Assembly: GCF_022829635.1 (NCBI RefSeq)
Contig: NZ_JAKSYO010000088.1
Span: 62,001-126,000 of the forward strand
Direction of reading: 5' to 3'
Source of the DNA: Methylobacterium sp. E-066
GTDB taxonomy: Bacteria; Pseudomonadota; Alphaproteobacteria; Rhizobiales; Beijerinckiaceae
DNA: 64,000 nucleotides
Each line of letters begins with the position of its first letter. The stretch's first letter is position 1. Shown piece after piece: positions 34,732 to 42,841 of this stretch. The position numbers were made by a program, and so were the translations under genes. The notes beneath the pieces were generated by a model. That model ran no database searches, had not been told where the DNA came from, and saw only the letters and a list, made by a program, of their open reading frames with translations.

Positions 34732-36141
34732 TTAGGCCTCGGCCAGCACCACCGCCCGCGGCGGCGGGAGCTTGGCGCGCAGCTCCCGGGTCACCGCCGG
34801 CGAGGCCGCCACGGTGCCGAGATTGGCGTAGGTCTCGTGGTTCTTCTCGATCGCCGCCAGGTCGTAGAGGTAGTTCACCATCAGCCCGTGCGACTGGGCC
34901 AGCCCTTTCTTCGAGGTGTCGCCGAGGAAGTTGATCCGGTCCAGCCGGGCGCCGTTGCCGAGATGGAACCGGGCCACCGGGTCGAGGGGGCGCCCGCGCT
35001 CGTTCTTGGCGCGCAGGAAATAGGCGGCGGCAGCCGGGATCAGCGCCTTGCGCACGGCCTCGGCCCGGGCCTTGTCGGCGTGCCAGTCCGGATCGTCCAG
35101 CGCCCGCAGCACCTCCACGTCCTCGGGCAGCAGGCCCTGCGGGCTGTCGGCCCGGCGCTCCCGGGCGAGCCAAGCGGAGAAGCCCGGCACCGGCGAGAGG
35201 GTCACGAAGGTCTTGAGCGAGGGCACCTCGCGGGTCAGATCCTCCACCACCTGCTTGATCAAGAAGTTGCCGAAGGTGACGCCGGCCAACCCCTTCTGGC
35301 AGTTGGAGATCGAGTAAAAAATCGCCGTGGTCGCCGCCCGCGGCTGCAGCGGCTTGCGCTCCCGCGACAGAATCGGGGCGATCGCCGGCGCGACTTGGTC
35401 GGTGAGCGCCACCTCGACGAAGATCAGCGGCTCGTCGGAGAGCGCCGGGTGGAAGAACGCGAAGCAGCGCCGGTCCGCCGGCTCGATCCGGGCGCGCAGG
35501 TCGTCCCAGCCGGTGATCGCGTGCACCGCCTCGTACCGGATGATCTTTTCCAGGATATGGGCGGGCGTGGTCCAGTCGATGTGCCGCAGCACCAGGAAGC
35601 CCCGGTTGAACCAGGAGGCGAACAGGTGCTCGAAATCGGAATCGAGGCTGTCGACGGCGTCCAGCACTGCGGCCTCCGCCTCCGCGCCGGCGCGCAGAGC
35701 CTTGCGCAGGTCGAACAGGTCCTCGCGCATCCGCACAAGGCTGAGCGTGCCGCCGCGGGCGAGGTTGAGACGGCGGATCAACTCCTGGCTGCGCGGCTCG
35801 GCGGCCTCATGCAGGGTGCCGAGGCGGGCGCGGGTCGGATCGGCCCGGTAGGCGGCGATCGCCTCGTCGACGGCGGCATGGTCCGCGTCGAAATCCAGCG
35901 CGATCGCCCGCAGGAAGGCGTGGCGCTCGGTCTGGCCGAAGCTGGCGTAGCGGTCGAGGATCAGCCGGGCCAGAGCCACCCCGGAGGCCTCGCCGCGGCG
36001 GGAGATCAGGTCCTCGCACAGCTTGACCAGCTCGCCCGCATTGGCCCGGCCGGCGATGTCGCCGCGGCCGATGCCGATCAGGTCGCGGCCCCGCTCGCTG
36101 ATGGTCTGGAGCAGGTCGCCGAAGAAGGAGATCGCCGCCAT
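34732..36141 (-). CDS. Malonyl-CoA decarboxylase
   Basis: This protein of 469 residues belongs to the MLYCD family, which converts malonyl-CoA to acetyl-CoA and CO2. The helical N-terminal domain is followed by the acetyltransferase-like catalytic domain. It shows FYSISNCQKGLAGVTFGNFLIKQ, with the conserved Ser, and QSHGLMVNYLYDL, with the catalytic His. LSPVPGFSAWL is also characteristic. No targeting signal is seen, so it should be cytoplasmic. With MatB downstream it forms a malonate utilisation or malonyl-CoA balancing pair. ATG 36141 (MAAISFFGDLLQ) is preferred to the upstream in-frame codon at 36183. Confidence 0.92.
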   Translation of the reverse strand: MAAISFFGDLLQTISERGRDLIGIGRGDIAGRANAGELVKLCEDLISRRGEASGVALARLILDRYASFGQTERHAFLRAIALDFDADHAAVDEAIAAYRADPTRARLGTLHEAAEPRSQELIRRLNLARGGTLSLVRMREDLFDLRKALRAGAEAEAAVLDAVDSLDSDFEHLFASWFNRGFLVLRHIDWTTPAHILEKIIRYEAVHAITGWDDLRARIEPADRRCFAFFHPALSDEPLIFVEVALTDQVAPAIAPILSRERKPLQPRAATTAIFYSISNCQKGLAGVTFGNFLIKQVVEDLTREVPSLKTFVTLSPVPGFSAWLARERRADSPQGLLPEDVEVLRALDDPDWHADKARAEAVRKALIPAAAAYFLRAKNERGRPLDPVARFHLGNGARLDRINFLGDTSKKGLAQSHGLMVNYLYDLAAIEKNHETYANLGTVAASPAVTRELRAKLPPPRAVVLAEA

Positions 36142-36402
36142 GACCCTCGCACTGACCCCTGTCGGACCGGATCCGAAGCGCACCCGGACCCGTGACGCCG
36201 GCGCGTCGATCGGAGGCGCGCAAAACCGCCGAACCGGGACGAGCCGGGCCTGTTCAGGCCGGTCGGCTCAGGCCCCCGGTTCCACCTGCCATTCTACGGC
36301 GGCGCGGGCGCGGCGACCAGAGCTTGAGCGGTCGCGGAGCGCCCCAAACCTGCAGCCTGCGGTCTCGCGACGACGATGATGTGACGGGCCGAGCCTGTCC
36401 GG

Positions 36403-36594
36403 TCAGAGCCGCTCGGCCACGGTGGCGAGGTCGGCCAGCTCCCGCCAGTCGCCGAGGCCGTGCTGGCGGGCGAAGCGGATCTCGGCGGCCCGGCGGGCGC
36501 GCTCCGGATCGCGGGCCCGCATGATCGCGACGGACCCGATGGTGAAGGGCACCCCGAGGATCTCCTTCGCGAACTCGACGCGGTAGTTCGGCAT
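36403..36594 (-). CDS. Small hypothetical protein (63 aa)
   Basis: This short protein begins MPNYRVEFAKEILGVPFTIGSV and then becomes helical and Arg/Ala-rich (ARDPERARRAAEIRFARQHGL). I recognise no family. It is credible as a gene because AGGGAG lies at the right distance before the ATG, the codon use is strongly GC3-biased, and the frame fills its length without competing frames. It stands alone on the minus strand between the malonate genes and an MFS gene. No membrane segment or Cys motif is present. Confidence 0.6.
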   Translation of the reverse strand: MPNYRVEFAKEILGVPFTIGSVAIMRARDPERARRAAEIRFARQHGLGDWRELADLATVAERL

Positions 36595-36913
36595 CCCGTA
36601 CTCCCTGCTGCGGTGGTTCCGGACGTGCCCGCCCGGAACGAACCCGGCCCCGAAACCGTATCCGGCTGACGAACCAGCCTATTTGGGTTCGACGCCCGGG
36701 ACGCGGACGGCCGGAACCGCGTTGATCGCATATGGGGCAGGACGTTGGCCGGTGAAGAGGCAGCGGGCGTGACCGAGGGCTGCAGCCTCGGCGCTTGCCG
36801 GAGGGCGTGCCCTGCCCGTATCGGTCTCGGCCCTCCCCTCCCGACACGGACCTCACCATGGCCTTGATGACGGCCCTGAAGCGGCGGCGCGCCTGCCCGC
36901 CCCCGATCCTGGC
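36595..36913. other. Intergenic region before the MFS gene
   Basis: These 319 bases lie between the divergent small gene (leftward from 36594) and the MFS gene (rightward from 36914). I see no gene, tRNA, riboswitch or strong dyad. It should hold promoters for both. Confidence 0.3.
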
Positions 36914-38089
36914 GTGACCACCCTCCTCGACGCGAAGGCCCGGCTCGGCCTGACGCTGATCGCCGGCGGGGCGGTCGCCAACATCTATTACAACCAGCCG
37001 CTGCTCGGCCTGATCGTGTCCGAGTTCGGCGATGCCGCCGCCCTGTGGGTGCCGACCACGGCGCTCGTCGGCTACGGGCTCGGCATCATCGGGCTCGTGC
37101 CCCTGGGCGACGCCCTGCCCCGCCGCCGCCTGATCGTGGGGCAATGCCTCGGCCTCGCCGTGGCGCTGCTCGCCGTGGGCCTCGCCCCGAACCTCGCCTG
37201 CCTGGCGCTCGCCCACCTCGTCGTCGGTGTGCTCAGCTGCGCGGCCCAGCAGGCGGTGCCGTTCGCGGCCGAGCTCGCCCCGGACGCGAGCCGCGGCCGG
37301 ATCGTCGGGCAGGTGATGACCGGGCTGCTCACCGGCATCCTGCTCGCCCGGACGGCCAGCGGGTTTCTGGGCGCGCATCTCGGCTGGCGGGCGGTGTTCC
37401 TGGCCGCGTCGCTCCTGGCGCTCGCCATGGCCGGCATCGCCCGCGCGACCTTGCCGCACACGCCCCAGACCCATCCCCTGCGCTACCGCGCCCTGATGCT
37501 GTCGATCCTCCATCTCGCCCGGTCGCAGCCGGTGCTGCGCACCGCGAGCCTGTCGCAGGCGCTGCTGTTTGCCGCGTTCAACGCCTTCTGGGCGACCCTG
37601 GCGCTGCTGGTGGAGAACCCGCCCTTCGGGCTCTCCGCCGCCGGGGCTGGGCTGTTCGGGGTGATCGGCGTCTGCGGCGCGTTCGTGGCGCCCCTGTCGG
37701 GCCGGTTCACCGACCGGAGCGGCGCGAAGCCGGTGGTGCTCGGCGGCAGCCTGATGGTCGCCCTGTCGTTCCTGGTGCTCTGGGCCGGGGGAACGTGGTC
37801 GCTGGTGGCGGTCGGGATCGGCGTCCTGCTGATCGATATCGGCATGAACGGCGCGCTCATCGCCAACCAGACCCGGGCCTACGCCCTGGTCCCGGGGGCG
37901 CGGGGCCGGATCAACACCGTGCTGTTCACGACCCTGTTCGTGTTCGGGGCGCTCGGCGCCTTCGCGGGTTCGCAGGCCTTCCTGGTGGTCGGCTGGCCGG
38001 GGGTCTGCGCGGTGGGCCTCGCCTTCTCGGCGCTGGCCGTGCTGGTGGCGGCCCGCGATCCACACGGACCCGCGACGCCGGCTACTTGA
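36914..38089 (+). CDS. MFS transporter (YnfM-like drug/metabolite exporter type)
   Basis: The 391-residue protein has about twelve hydrophobic segments and the major facilitator layout. NIYYNQPLLGLIVSEFG at the N-terminus is typical of the YnfM/YgaY-like group, and LGDALPRRRLIVGQ stands in the position of the conserved loop-2 motif. The substrate cannot be deduced. The start is GTG at 36914; no ATG lies near. Its last 8 bases overlap the 3-prime end of the convergent cobC gene. A link to cobalamin is suggested only by position. Confidence 0.8.
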   Translation: MTTLLDAKARLGLTLIAGGAVANIYYNQPLLGLIVSEFGDAAALWVPTTALVGYGLGIIGLVPLGDALPRRRLIVGQCLGLAVALLAVGLAPNLACLALAHLVVGVLSCAAQQAVPFAAELAPDASRGRIVGQVMTGLLTGILLARTASGFLGAHLGWRAVFLAASLLALAMAGIARATLPHTPQTHPLRYRALMLSILHLARSQPVLRTASLSQALLFAAFNAFWATLALLVENPPFGLSAAGAGLFGVIGVCGAFVAPLSGRFTDRSGAKPVVLGGSLMVALSFLVLWAGGTWSLVAVGIGVLLIDIGMNGALIANQTRAYALVPGARGRINTVLFTTLFVFGALGAFAGSQAFLVVGWPGVCAVGLAFSALAVLVAARDPHGPATPAT

Positions 38090-39125
38090 GCACCCGCGAC
38101 AGGCGGCACCACGCCGCCTTTCCGGCCGGCAGGCCGAAGCGGAGGCGCTCAAGCCGCTCGGGGAAGCGCCGCACCGCGATGCCCGCCTCCGCCAGCCGCC
38201 GGTACAGGCCCGGCCCATCGGAAAAATCGGCGGTGCGGAACAGGCTGGTGCCGCCGACGAGGGTGCCGCCGCCGCGGGCGATCAGCCGGTCGAGGCGCGC
38301 CGCATCCGCCGCCCGCGCCTGGGCGGTCTCGGCCCGCCACGCCGTGTCCGAGAGGGCGGCCCGGCCGATCGCCAGGGCCGGCCCGGACACCGCCCAGGGG
38401 CCGAGGGCCGTACCGATCCGGTCCGCCGTCCCGGGCTCGGCGATCGCGAAGCCGAGGCGCAGGCCCGCGAGGCCGTAGGTCTTGCCGAAGGAGCGCAGCA
38501 CCACGAGCCCCGGGGCCGCATCTGGGCGCAGGACGTGCGGGCACAGGCTCGCCACCGGCTCCAGATCCGCAAAAGCCTCGTCGGCGATCAGCAGGCCGCC
38601 GCGGGCGCGCAGGGTTTCCGCCAGGGCGAGCCGCTCAGACAGCGGATGGGTCCGCCCGTCCGGGTTGTTCGGATCGACCAGCACCACCACGGCCGCATCG
38701 CCGATTGCCGCAATCCCGTCGACCTGCGTCACCGCGTGTCCGGCCCGCACCCAGGCGGCTTCGTGCTCGGCATAGGTCGGGCCGACCACCGCGACCCGGG
38801 TCGGGGCCACGAGCCGGGGCAGGGTCTCGATCAGGATCTGGGTGCCGGGGGCGAGGGCGACATGCGTCGCATCGGGCGCGCCGTAGGCCGAAGCGGCCGC
38901 CGCCCGCAGGGCCTCGACCTCGGCGGCGGCGGGCAGCCGCGTCCAGGCGCTGGCCTCCACCGGCGGCACGGGATAGGGGACCGGATTGATCCCCGTCGAA
39001 AGGTCGAGCCAGGGCTCCGGCGCGTCCGGGAAGGCTTGTCGGAGTCCTCCGAGATCGCCGCCATGGGGGATCGGACCCGGGATCGCCCCCGGCTTCGGAG
39101 CGGGATTCCAGAAACGATGCTCCAT
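38082..39125 (-). CDS. cobC: Threonine-phosphate decarboxylase
   Basis: This PLP enzyme (fold-type I aminotransferase family, 347 residues) makes (R)-1-amino-2-propanol phosphate from L-threonine phosphate for the nucleotide-loop arm of cobalamin. Signatures are HGGDLGGLRQAFPDAPEPWLD and LSTGINPVPYP at the start, VDPNNPDGRTHP, ADEAFADLEP and the PLP-Lys segment LRSFGKTYGLAGLRLGF. The ATG at 39125 is the only good start: the substrate-binding HGGDL motif follows 21 residues later, and a long upstream frame extension has no homology. The gene overlaps the divergent cobD start by 9 bases and the convergent MFS stop by 8. Confidence 0.9.
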   Translation of the reverse strand: MEHRFWNPAPKPGAIPGPIPHGGDLGGLRQAFPDAPEPWLDLSTGINPVPYPVPPVEASAWTRLPAAAEVEALRAAAASAYGAPDATHVALAPGTQILIETLPRLVAPTRVAVVGPTYAEHEAAWVRAGHAVTQVDGIAAIGDAAVVVLVDPNNPDGRTHPLSERLALAETLRARGGLLIADEAFADLEPVASLCPHVLRPDAAPGLVVLRSFGKTYGLAGLRLGFAIAEPGTADRIGTALGPWAVSGPALAIGRAALSDTAWRAETAQARAADAARLDRLIARGGGTLVGGTSLFRTADFSDGPGLYRRLAEAGIAVRRFPERLERLRFGLPAGKAAWCRLSRVLK

Positions 39126-40100
39126 CCGCCCGACACGCTCGCCATCCTCGCCCTCGCCCTCGGGATCGAGGCGGCGTCCGGCTACCCGGACGCGCTCTAC
39201 AGGGCCATCGGCCACCCTGTCACCTGGATCGGCCGGCTGATTTCCTGGCTGGAGCGCGGCCTGAATCGCGGTTCCGAGCGCCGCCGCCGGGTCGCCGGCT
39301 GCGGCGCGCTGGTGCTTCTTCTGGCGGTCACGGGGCTGCCGGCCTGGGCGCTCACCGGGCTCAGCCTCTGTGCCGGCCCCCTCCCCGCCCTGCTGCTCCT
39401 CGGCCTGCTCTGCGCGAGCCTGCCGGCGCAGCGCAGCCTGAACGACCACGTCGCGGCCGTGGAGACCGCCCTGCGCGACGGCGGCCTGGAGGCCGGCCGC
39501 CGCGCCGTGTCGATGATCGTCGGGCGCGACCCGGACCAGCTCGACGGGCCGGCGGTCTGCCGCGCCGCGATCGAGAGCCTGGCGGAGAATTTTTCCGATG
39601 GGATCGTGGCGCCGGCCTTCTGGATCGGCTGTCTCGGCCTGCCCGGCGGCGTGCTCTACAAGGCGATCAACACCGCCGACAGCATGATCGGCCACCGCAC
39701 CCCGCGCTACGCCGCCTTCGGCTGGGCCGCGGCCCGGCTCGACGACGGGGTGAACCTGCCGGCCTCGCGGCTCGCCGGCCTGCTGATCGTCGGGGCGGCG
39801 CTCTTGCGCGGCGCCGATGCGCGCGGCGCGCTCCGGGCGATGGCCCGCGACGCCGGCCGCCACCGCTCGCCCAATGCCGGCTGGCCCGAGGCCGCCATGG
39901 CCGGGGCGCTCGGTCTGCGGCTCGCCGGCCCGCGGGTCTATGACGGCACCCTCGTCCCCGACGCCCATATGGGCGACGGCCGGGCCGAGGCCACGGCCGA
40001 CGACATCGCCCGCGCGCTGACCCTCTACCGCACAGCCTGCCTGCTCCAGGGCGGCCTCGTCCTGGCCCTCCTCGCCCTCTGGCTCGTCGCGATGGGCTGA
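39117..40100 (+). CDS. cobD: Adenosylcobinamide-phosphate synthase
   Basis: This integral membrane protein of 327 residues (CobD/CbiB family) attaches the aminopropanol arm to adenosylcobyric acid. It starts LAILALALGIEAASGYPDALYRAIGHPV and shows hydrophobic helices, the conserved RDPDQLDGPAVCRAAIESLAENFSDGIVAP, the region INTADSMIGHR, and PNAGWPEAAMAGALGLRL. The ATG at 39117 is preceded by GGAGCGGG. Its start region overlaps the start of cobC on the other strand, so the two genes that make and use the aminopropanol arm are divergent and physically interlocked. Length is normal for the family. Confidence 0.92.
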   Translation: MLHPPDTLAILALALGIEAASGYPDALYRAIGHPVTWIGRLISWLERGLNRGSERRRRVAGCGALVLLLAVTGLPAWALTGLSLCAGPLPALLLLGLLCASLPAQRSLNDHVAAVETALRDGGLEAGRRAVSMIVGRDPDQLDGPAVCRAAIESLAENFSDGIVAPAFWIGCLGLPGGVLYKAINTADSMIGHRTPRYAAFGWAAARLDDGVNLPASRLAGLLIVGAALLRGADARGALRAMARDAGRHRSPNAGWPEAAMAGALGLRLAGPRVYDGTLVPDAHMGDGRAEATADDIARALTLYRTACLLQGGLVLALLALWLVAMG

Positions 40101-40142
40101 CCCGACGGCACGGCCTGCGCCAGGGCTCTGGTTTGCATCCTC

Positions 40143-40180
40143 GTTTTCCGAAAGCCGGCACCCACTTTTCGGGATGATGC
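40143..40180. repeat. Alphaproteobacterial interspersed repeat (single copy here)
   Basis: GTTTTCCGAAAGCCGGCACC followed by CACTTTTCGGGATGATGC resembles the short AAAACCGG...CACTTTTCGGGATCATGC repeat that is frequent between genes in rhizobia and relatives. CCGAAA and TTTCGG within it can pair. Only one copy is visible in this window, so the assignment rests on recall. Confidence 0.35.
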
Positions 40181-40214
40181 GCTACGCTGGGTTGGGCGGG
40201 ACAGGGAGAAGCCG

Positions 40215-41129
40215 ATGCGCGCGGTGTTCGTCGATGCCAGCGAGACCCTGGCGGCGGTGGCGCGCCGCCTGTTGCGGCCGGACGATCCGCCCGTCGCGAT
40301 CAATCGCCAGCCCGACATCACCCCGGAGGACCTGCCCGGCCTGCTCGCCGGGGCGGAGATCGCGGTGATCGACCACACCGCCCTCCCCCTCGACGTGGCC
40401 CGAGCCTGCCCGAGCCTGCGCCACGCGGTTTTCCTCGGCACCGGCGCCCGCAGCTACATGGACCCGGAGGCGCTCCAGGCCAAACTCGGCATCACGGTCC
40501 ATACGATCAAGGGCTACGGCGACACTGCGGTGGCGGAATGCGCCTTCGCGCTACTATGGGCCGCCGCCCGGGGCCTGCCCGAGATGGACCGGGCGATGCG
40601 GGCGGGGCGGTGGCTGCGCACCGAGGGGATCCAGCTCACCGGCAAGACCGTCGGGCTCGTCGGCTTCGGCGGGATCGCGGCCGAGATGGCGCGGCTCTGC
40701 CGGGGCGCCGGCCTGCGGGTGCTGGCCTGGAACCGGACCCCGAAAACGCATCCGGAGGTCGAATTCGTTCCCCTGGAGCAACTGCTGGCCGAGAGCGACG
40801 TGGTCTCGCTCCACCTGCTCCTGACCGAAGAGACGCGCGGCTTCCTGTCGGCCGCGCGCATCGCCGCCCTCAAGCCCGGAGCGATCCTGATCAACACCGC
40901 CCGGGGGGCACTGGTCGACGAGCCCGCCCTGGTCGAAGCCCTGCGCGACGGGCGGATCGCCCGGGCCGGGCTCGACGTGTTCACGGTCGAGCCGTTGCCC
41001 GCCGACCATCCGCTCGCGTCCCTGCCGAACGTCACCCTGTCGGCGCATTCGGCCTTCCGCACCCCGGAGGCCAGCGACAACCTGATCGGCGCCGCCCTCG
41101 ACCATTGCCGGCGGATCGCCGCCGGCTGA
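40215..41129 (+). CDS. D-isomer specific 2-hydroxyacid dehydrogenase
   Basis: The 304-residue NAD(P)-dependent enzyme shows the family layout. GKTVGLVGFGGIAAEMARL (residues about 142-160) is the GxGxxx nucleotide site. The catalytic Arg is in LINTARGALVDE, the Glu in LDVFTVEPLP and the His in VTLSAHSAFRTPEA. Such enzymes reduce 2-keto acids or oxidise D-2-hydroxyacids; the substrate (glyoxylate, phosphoglycerate or other) cannot be told from sequence. At 304 residues it is too short for a SerA with regulatory domains. It follows cobD by about 115 bases on the same strand. A strong AGGGAGAAG precedes the ATG. Confidence 0.85.
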   Translation: MRAVFVDASETLAAVARRLLRPDDPPVAINRQPDITPEDLPGLLAGAEIAVIDHTALPLDVARACPSLRHAVFLGTGARSYMDPEALQAKLGITVHTIKGYGDTAVAECAFALLWAAARGLPEMDRAMRAGRWLRTEGIQLTGKTVGLVGFGGIAAEMARLCRGAGLRVLAWNRTPKTHPEVEFVPLEQLLAESDVVSLHLLLTEETRGFLSAARIAALKPGAILINTARGALVDEPALVEALRDGRIARAGLDVFTVEPLPADHPLASLPNVTLSAHSAFRTPEASDNLIGAALDHCRRIAAG

Positions 41130-41133
41130 GGGA

Positions 41134-41310
41134 TCAGTGTTCCGTACCCGGCATGTTCGCCCGCGGCGCGCCGCCGTGGTCGCGGATCACGCTGGACCGT
41201 TCCGGGGAGCCCTTGGCGTCGGCGACCTGTTTCCGGGCCGCGGCGGCCAGGAACCAGACGCCGCCCAGAGTCCCCAGGGCGAGGATCAGAAGCGGAATTC
41301 CTTCGCTCAT
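41134..41310 (-). CDS. Small single-pass membrane protein (58 aa)
   Basis: An ATG at 41310 opens a 58-residue frame beginning MSEGIPLLILALGTLGG. Residues about 5-25 form one hydrophobic helix and the rest is a polar tail. GAGGAGGG stands at an ideal distance before the ATG, the strongest Shine-Dalgarno sequence I noticed in the window, and codon use is GC3-biased. I recognise no family. It lies between the hydroxyacid dehydrogenase gene (convergent, 4 bases away) and an MFS gene whose stop is about 100 bases upstream on the same strand. It could be the last gene of that MFS transcript. Confidence 0.65.
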   Translation of the reverse strand: MSEGIPLLILALGTLGGVWFLAAAARKQVADAKGSPERSSVIRDHGGAPRANMPGTEH

Positions 41311-41411
41311 CGCGGTGCCCTCCTCGATGATGTCCCGCGGGGCTGCGGGATTGCATCATCATGCCCGATAGACGGGCATCAGGAAGAATAACGCACGATG
41401 TCGTGCGATGT

Positions 41412-42761
41412 TCAGGCCGTCCGAGCCCGCGTCGGCGCCGCCTCGCGCCGGGCCGCGTCCCGCCGCAGGGCGGAGAGCACGATGAACATCAGGCCGGCGC
41501 CGATCGCCAGGCAGGCGGACAGGAACAGCATCGGCACGAGGTCGCTCTTGGTCTGGTCGCGGATGAACGGGACCATGTTCTGCGCGACGAACCCGCCGAG
41601 ATTGCCCACCGAGTTGATCGCCGCGATTCCGGCCGCCGCCGTCGCCCCGCGCAGGAAGGTCGCGGGCATCGACCAGAACACCGGCTGGGCGGAAAAGGTC
41701 CCGGCCGCCGCCACGCACAGGCAGGCGAACTTCACCGCGTTGCCCGGCAGGATCACGCTGAGCGCCAGCCCGGCCGCTCCGACGAGTGCCGGCCCGACCA
41801 CGTGCCAGGTCAGGGCGTTGCCCTGGGCGCCGGTGCGGGCGGCGTGGCGGGGGACCCACCACAGGGCGACCGCGGTGGCGACCCACGGGATGATGTTGAG
41901 GAAACCGTTGGTCAGGTTCGAGACCCCGAACCCCTTGACCACCGTGGGCAGCCAGTAGCCGAGGCCGTAGGCGGCCAGCGGCAGCGAGACGTAGACCCCG
42001 GCCAGCATCAGCACGCGCTTGTCGACGAGCGCCGCGAACGGATTGCCGTGATCGACGAGGCCGCCGCCCTCGCGCTCGGCCCGGAGCGTGCGGGCGAGCC
42101 AGTCGCGCTGGTCCTGGGACAGCCAGGGCGCCGTCTCGGGACCGTTCGGCAGGATCAGCAGCACGATGGCGGTCATCACGATCGCCGGCGCCCCCGTGGC
42201 CAGGAACACCCATTGCCAGCCGGCCAGCCCCCAGACCCCGTCGAGGCCGAGCAGCGCCCCGCCGATCGCCGCGCCGACCGCGTTGGCCACCGCGCTGGCG
42301 ATCATGAACCAGCCGATCATCCGGGCCCGGTGCGCCTGCGGGAACCAGAGCGTGAGGGCGAACAGCACACCGGGGAAGAAGCCGGCCTCCGCGGCACCGA
42401 GCAGGAAGCGCAGCACGTAGAACATCGTGGCGTTCTGGGTGAAGCCCAGCAGGAGCGTGACGATGCCCCAGGTGAACATGATCCGGGCGAACCAGATCCG
42501 GGCGCCGACCCGCTCCAGGAACACGTTGGCGGGCACCTCGAACAAGAAGTAGCCGAGGAAGAACAGCGACGCGCCGAGCCCGTAGGCGGTCTCGCTGAGT
42601 CCGAGGCTGCCGACCATGTCCAGCTTGGCGTAGGAGACGTTCTGCCGGTCGATATAGGCGATCAGGTAGAGCAGGCCGAGCAGCGGCATCAGCCGCAAAG
42701 TCACGGTGCGGACGGTGCTCTCGGCGAACTCCTCGCCGACCGGGGGCTGCGTGGGGGGCAT
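41412..42761 (-). CDS. MFS transporter, anion:cation symporter type
   Basis: The 449-residue protein has twelve predicted membrane segments and typical ACS-family motifs. These are LRLMPLLGLLYLIAYIDRQN with the following VSYAKLDMVGSLGLSETAYGLGA, EVPANVFLERVGARIWFARI, and FLLGAAEAGFFPGVLFALTLWFP. This branch (phthalate, tartrate, 4-hydroxyphenylacetate or glucarate permeases) takes up organic anions; which one is unknown. ATG 42761 is chosen because AGAGGAA precedes it and the upstream part of the frame is not family-like. It lies 80 bases downstream of cobQ on the same strand and may be co-transcribed with the cob genes. Confidence 0.85.
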   Translation of the reverse strand: MPPTQPPVGEEFAESTVRTVTLRLMPLLGLLYLIAYIDRQNVSYAKLDMVGSLGLSETAYGLGASLFFLGYFLFEVPANVFLERVGARIWFARIMFTWGIVTLLLGFTQNATMFYVLRFLLGAAEAGFFPGVLFALTLWFPQAHRARMIGWFMIASAVANAVGAAIGGALLGLDGVWGLAGWQWVFLATGAPAIVMTAIVLLILPNGPETAPWLSQDQRDWLARTLRAEREGGGLVDHGNPFAALVDKRVLMLAGVYVSLPLAAYGLGYWLPTVVKGFGVSNLTNGFLNIIPWVATAVALWWVPRHAARTGAQGNALTWHVVGPALVGAAGLALSVILPGNAVKFACLCVAAAGTFSAQPVFWSMPATFLRGATAAAGIAAINSVGNLGGFVAQNMVPFIRDQTKSDLVPMLFLSACLAIGAGLMFIVLSALRRDAARREAAPTRARTA

Positions 42762-42841
42762 ATGGCGTTCCTCTGGACCCGTGCGGCCCCTCGTGGCGAG
42801 GGCCGGCAATTACACAGAGTAATCCGTGGCGTGGCCTTCGC

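Noticed and set aside
36595..36913. A second cobalamin riboswitch near the cob genes
   Set aside because: The region lacks the GGTG, CCCCCGCAACTG and B12-box elements in order; the same holds for 40101-40214 and 45435-45540.
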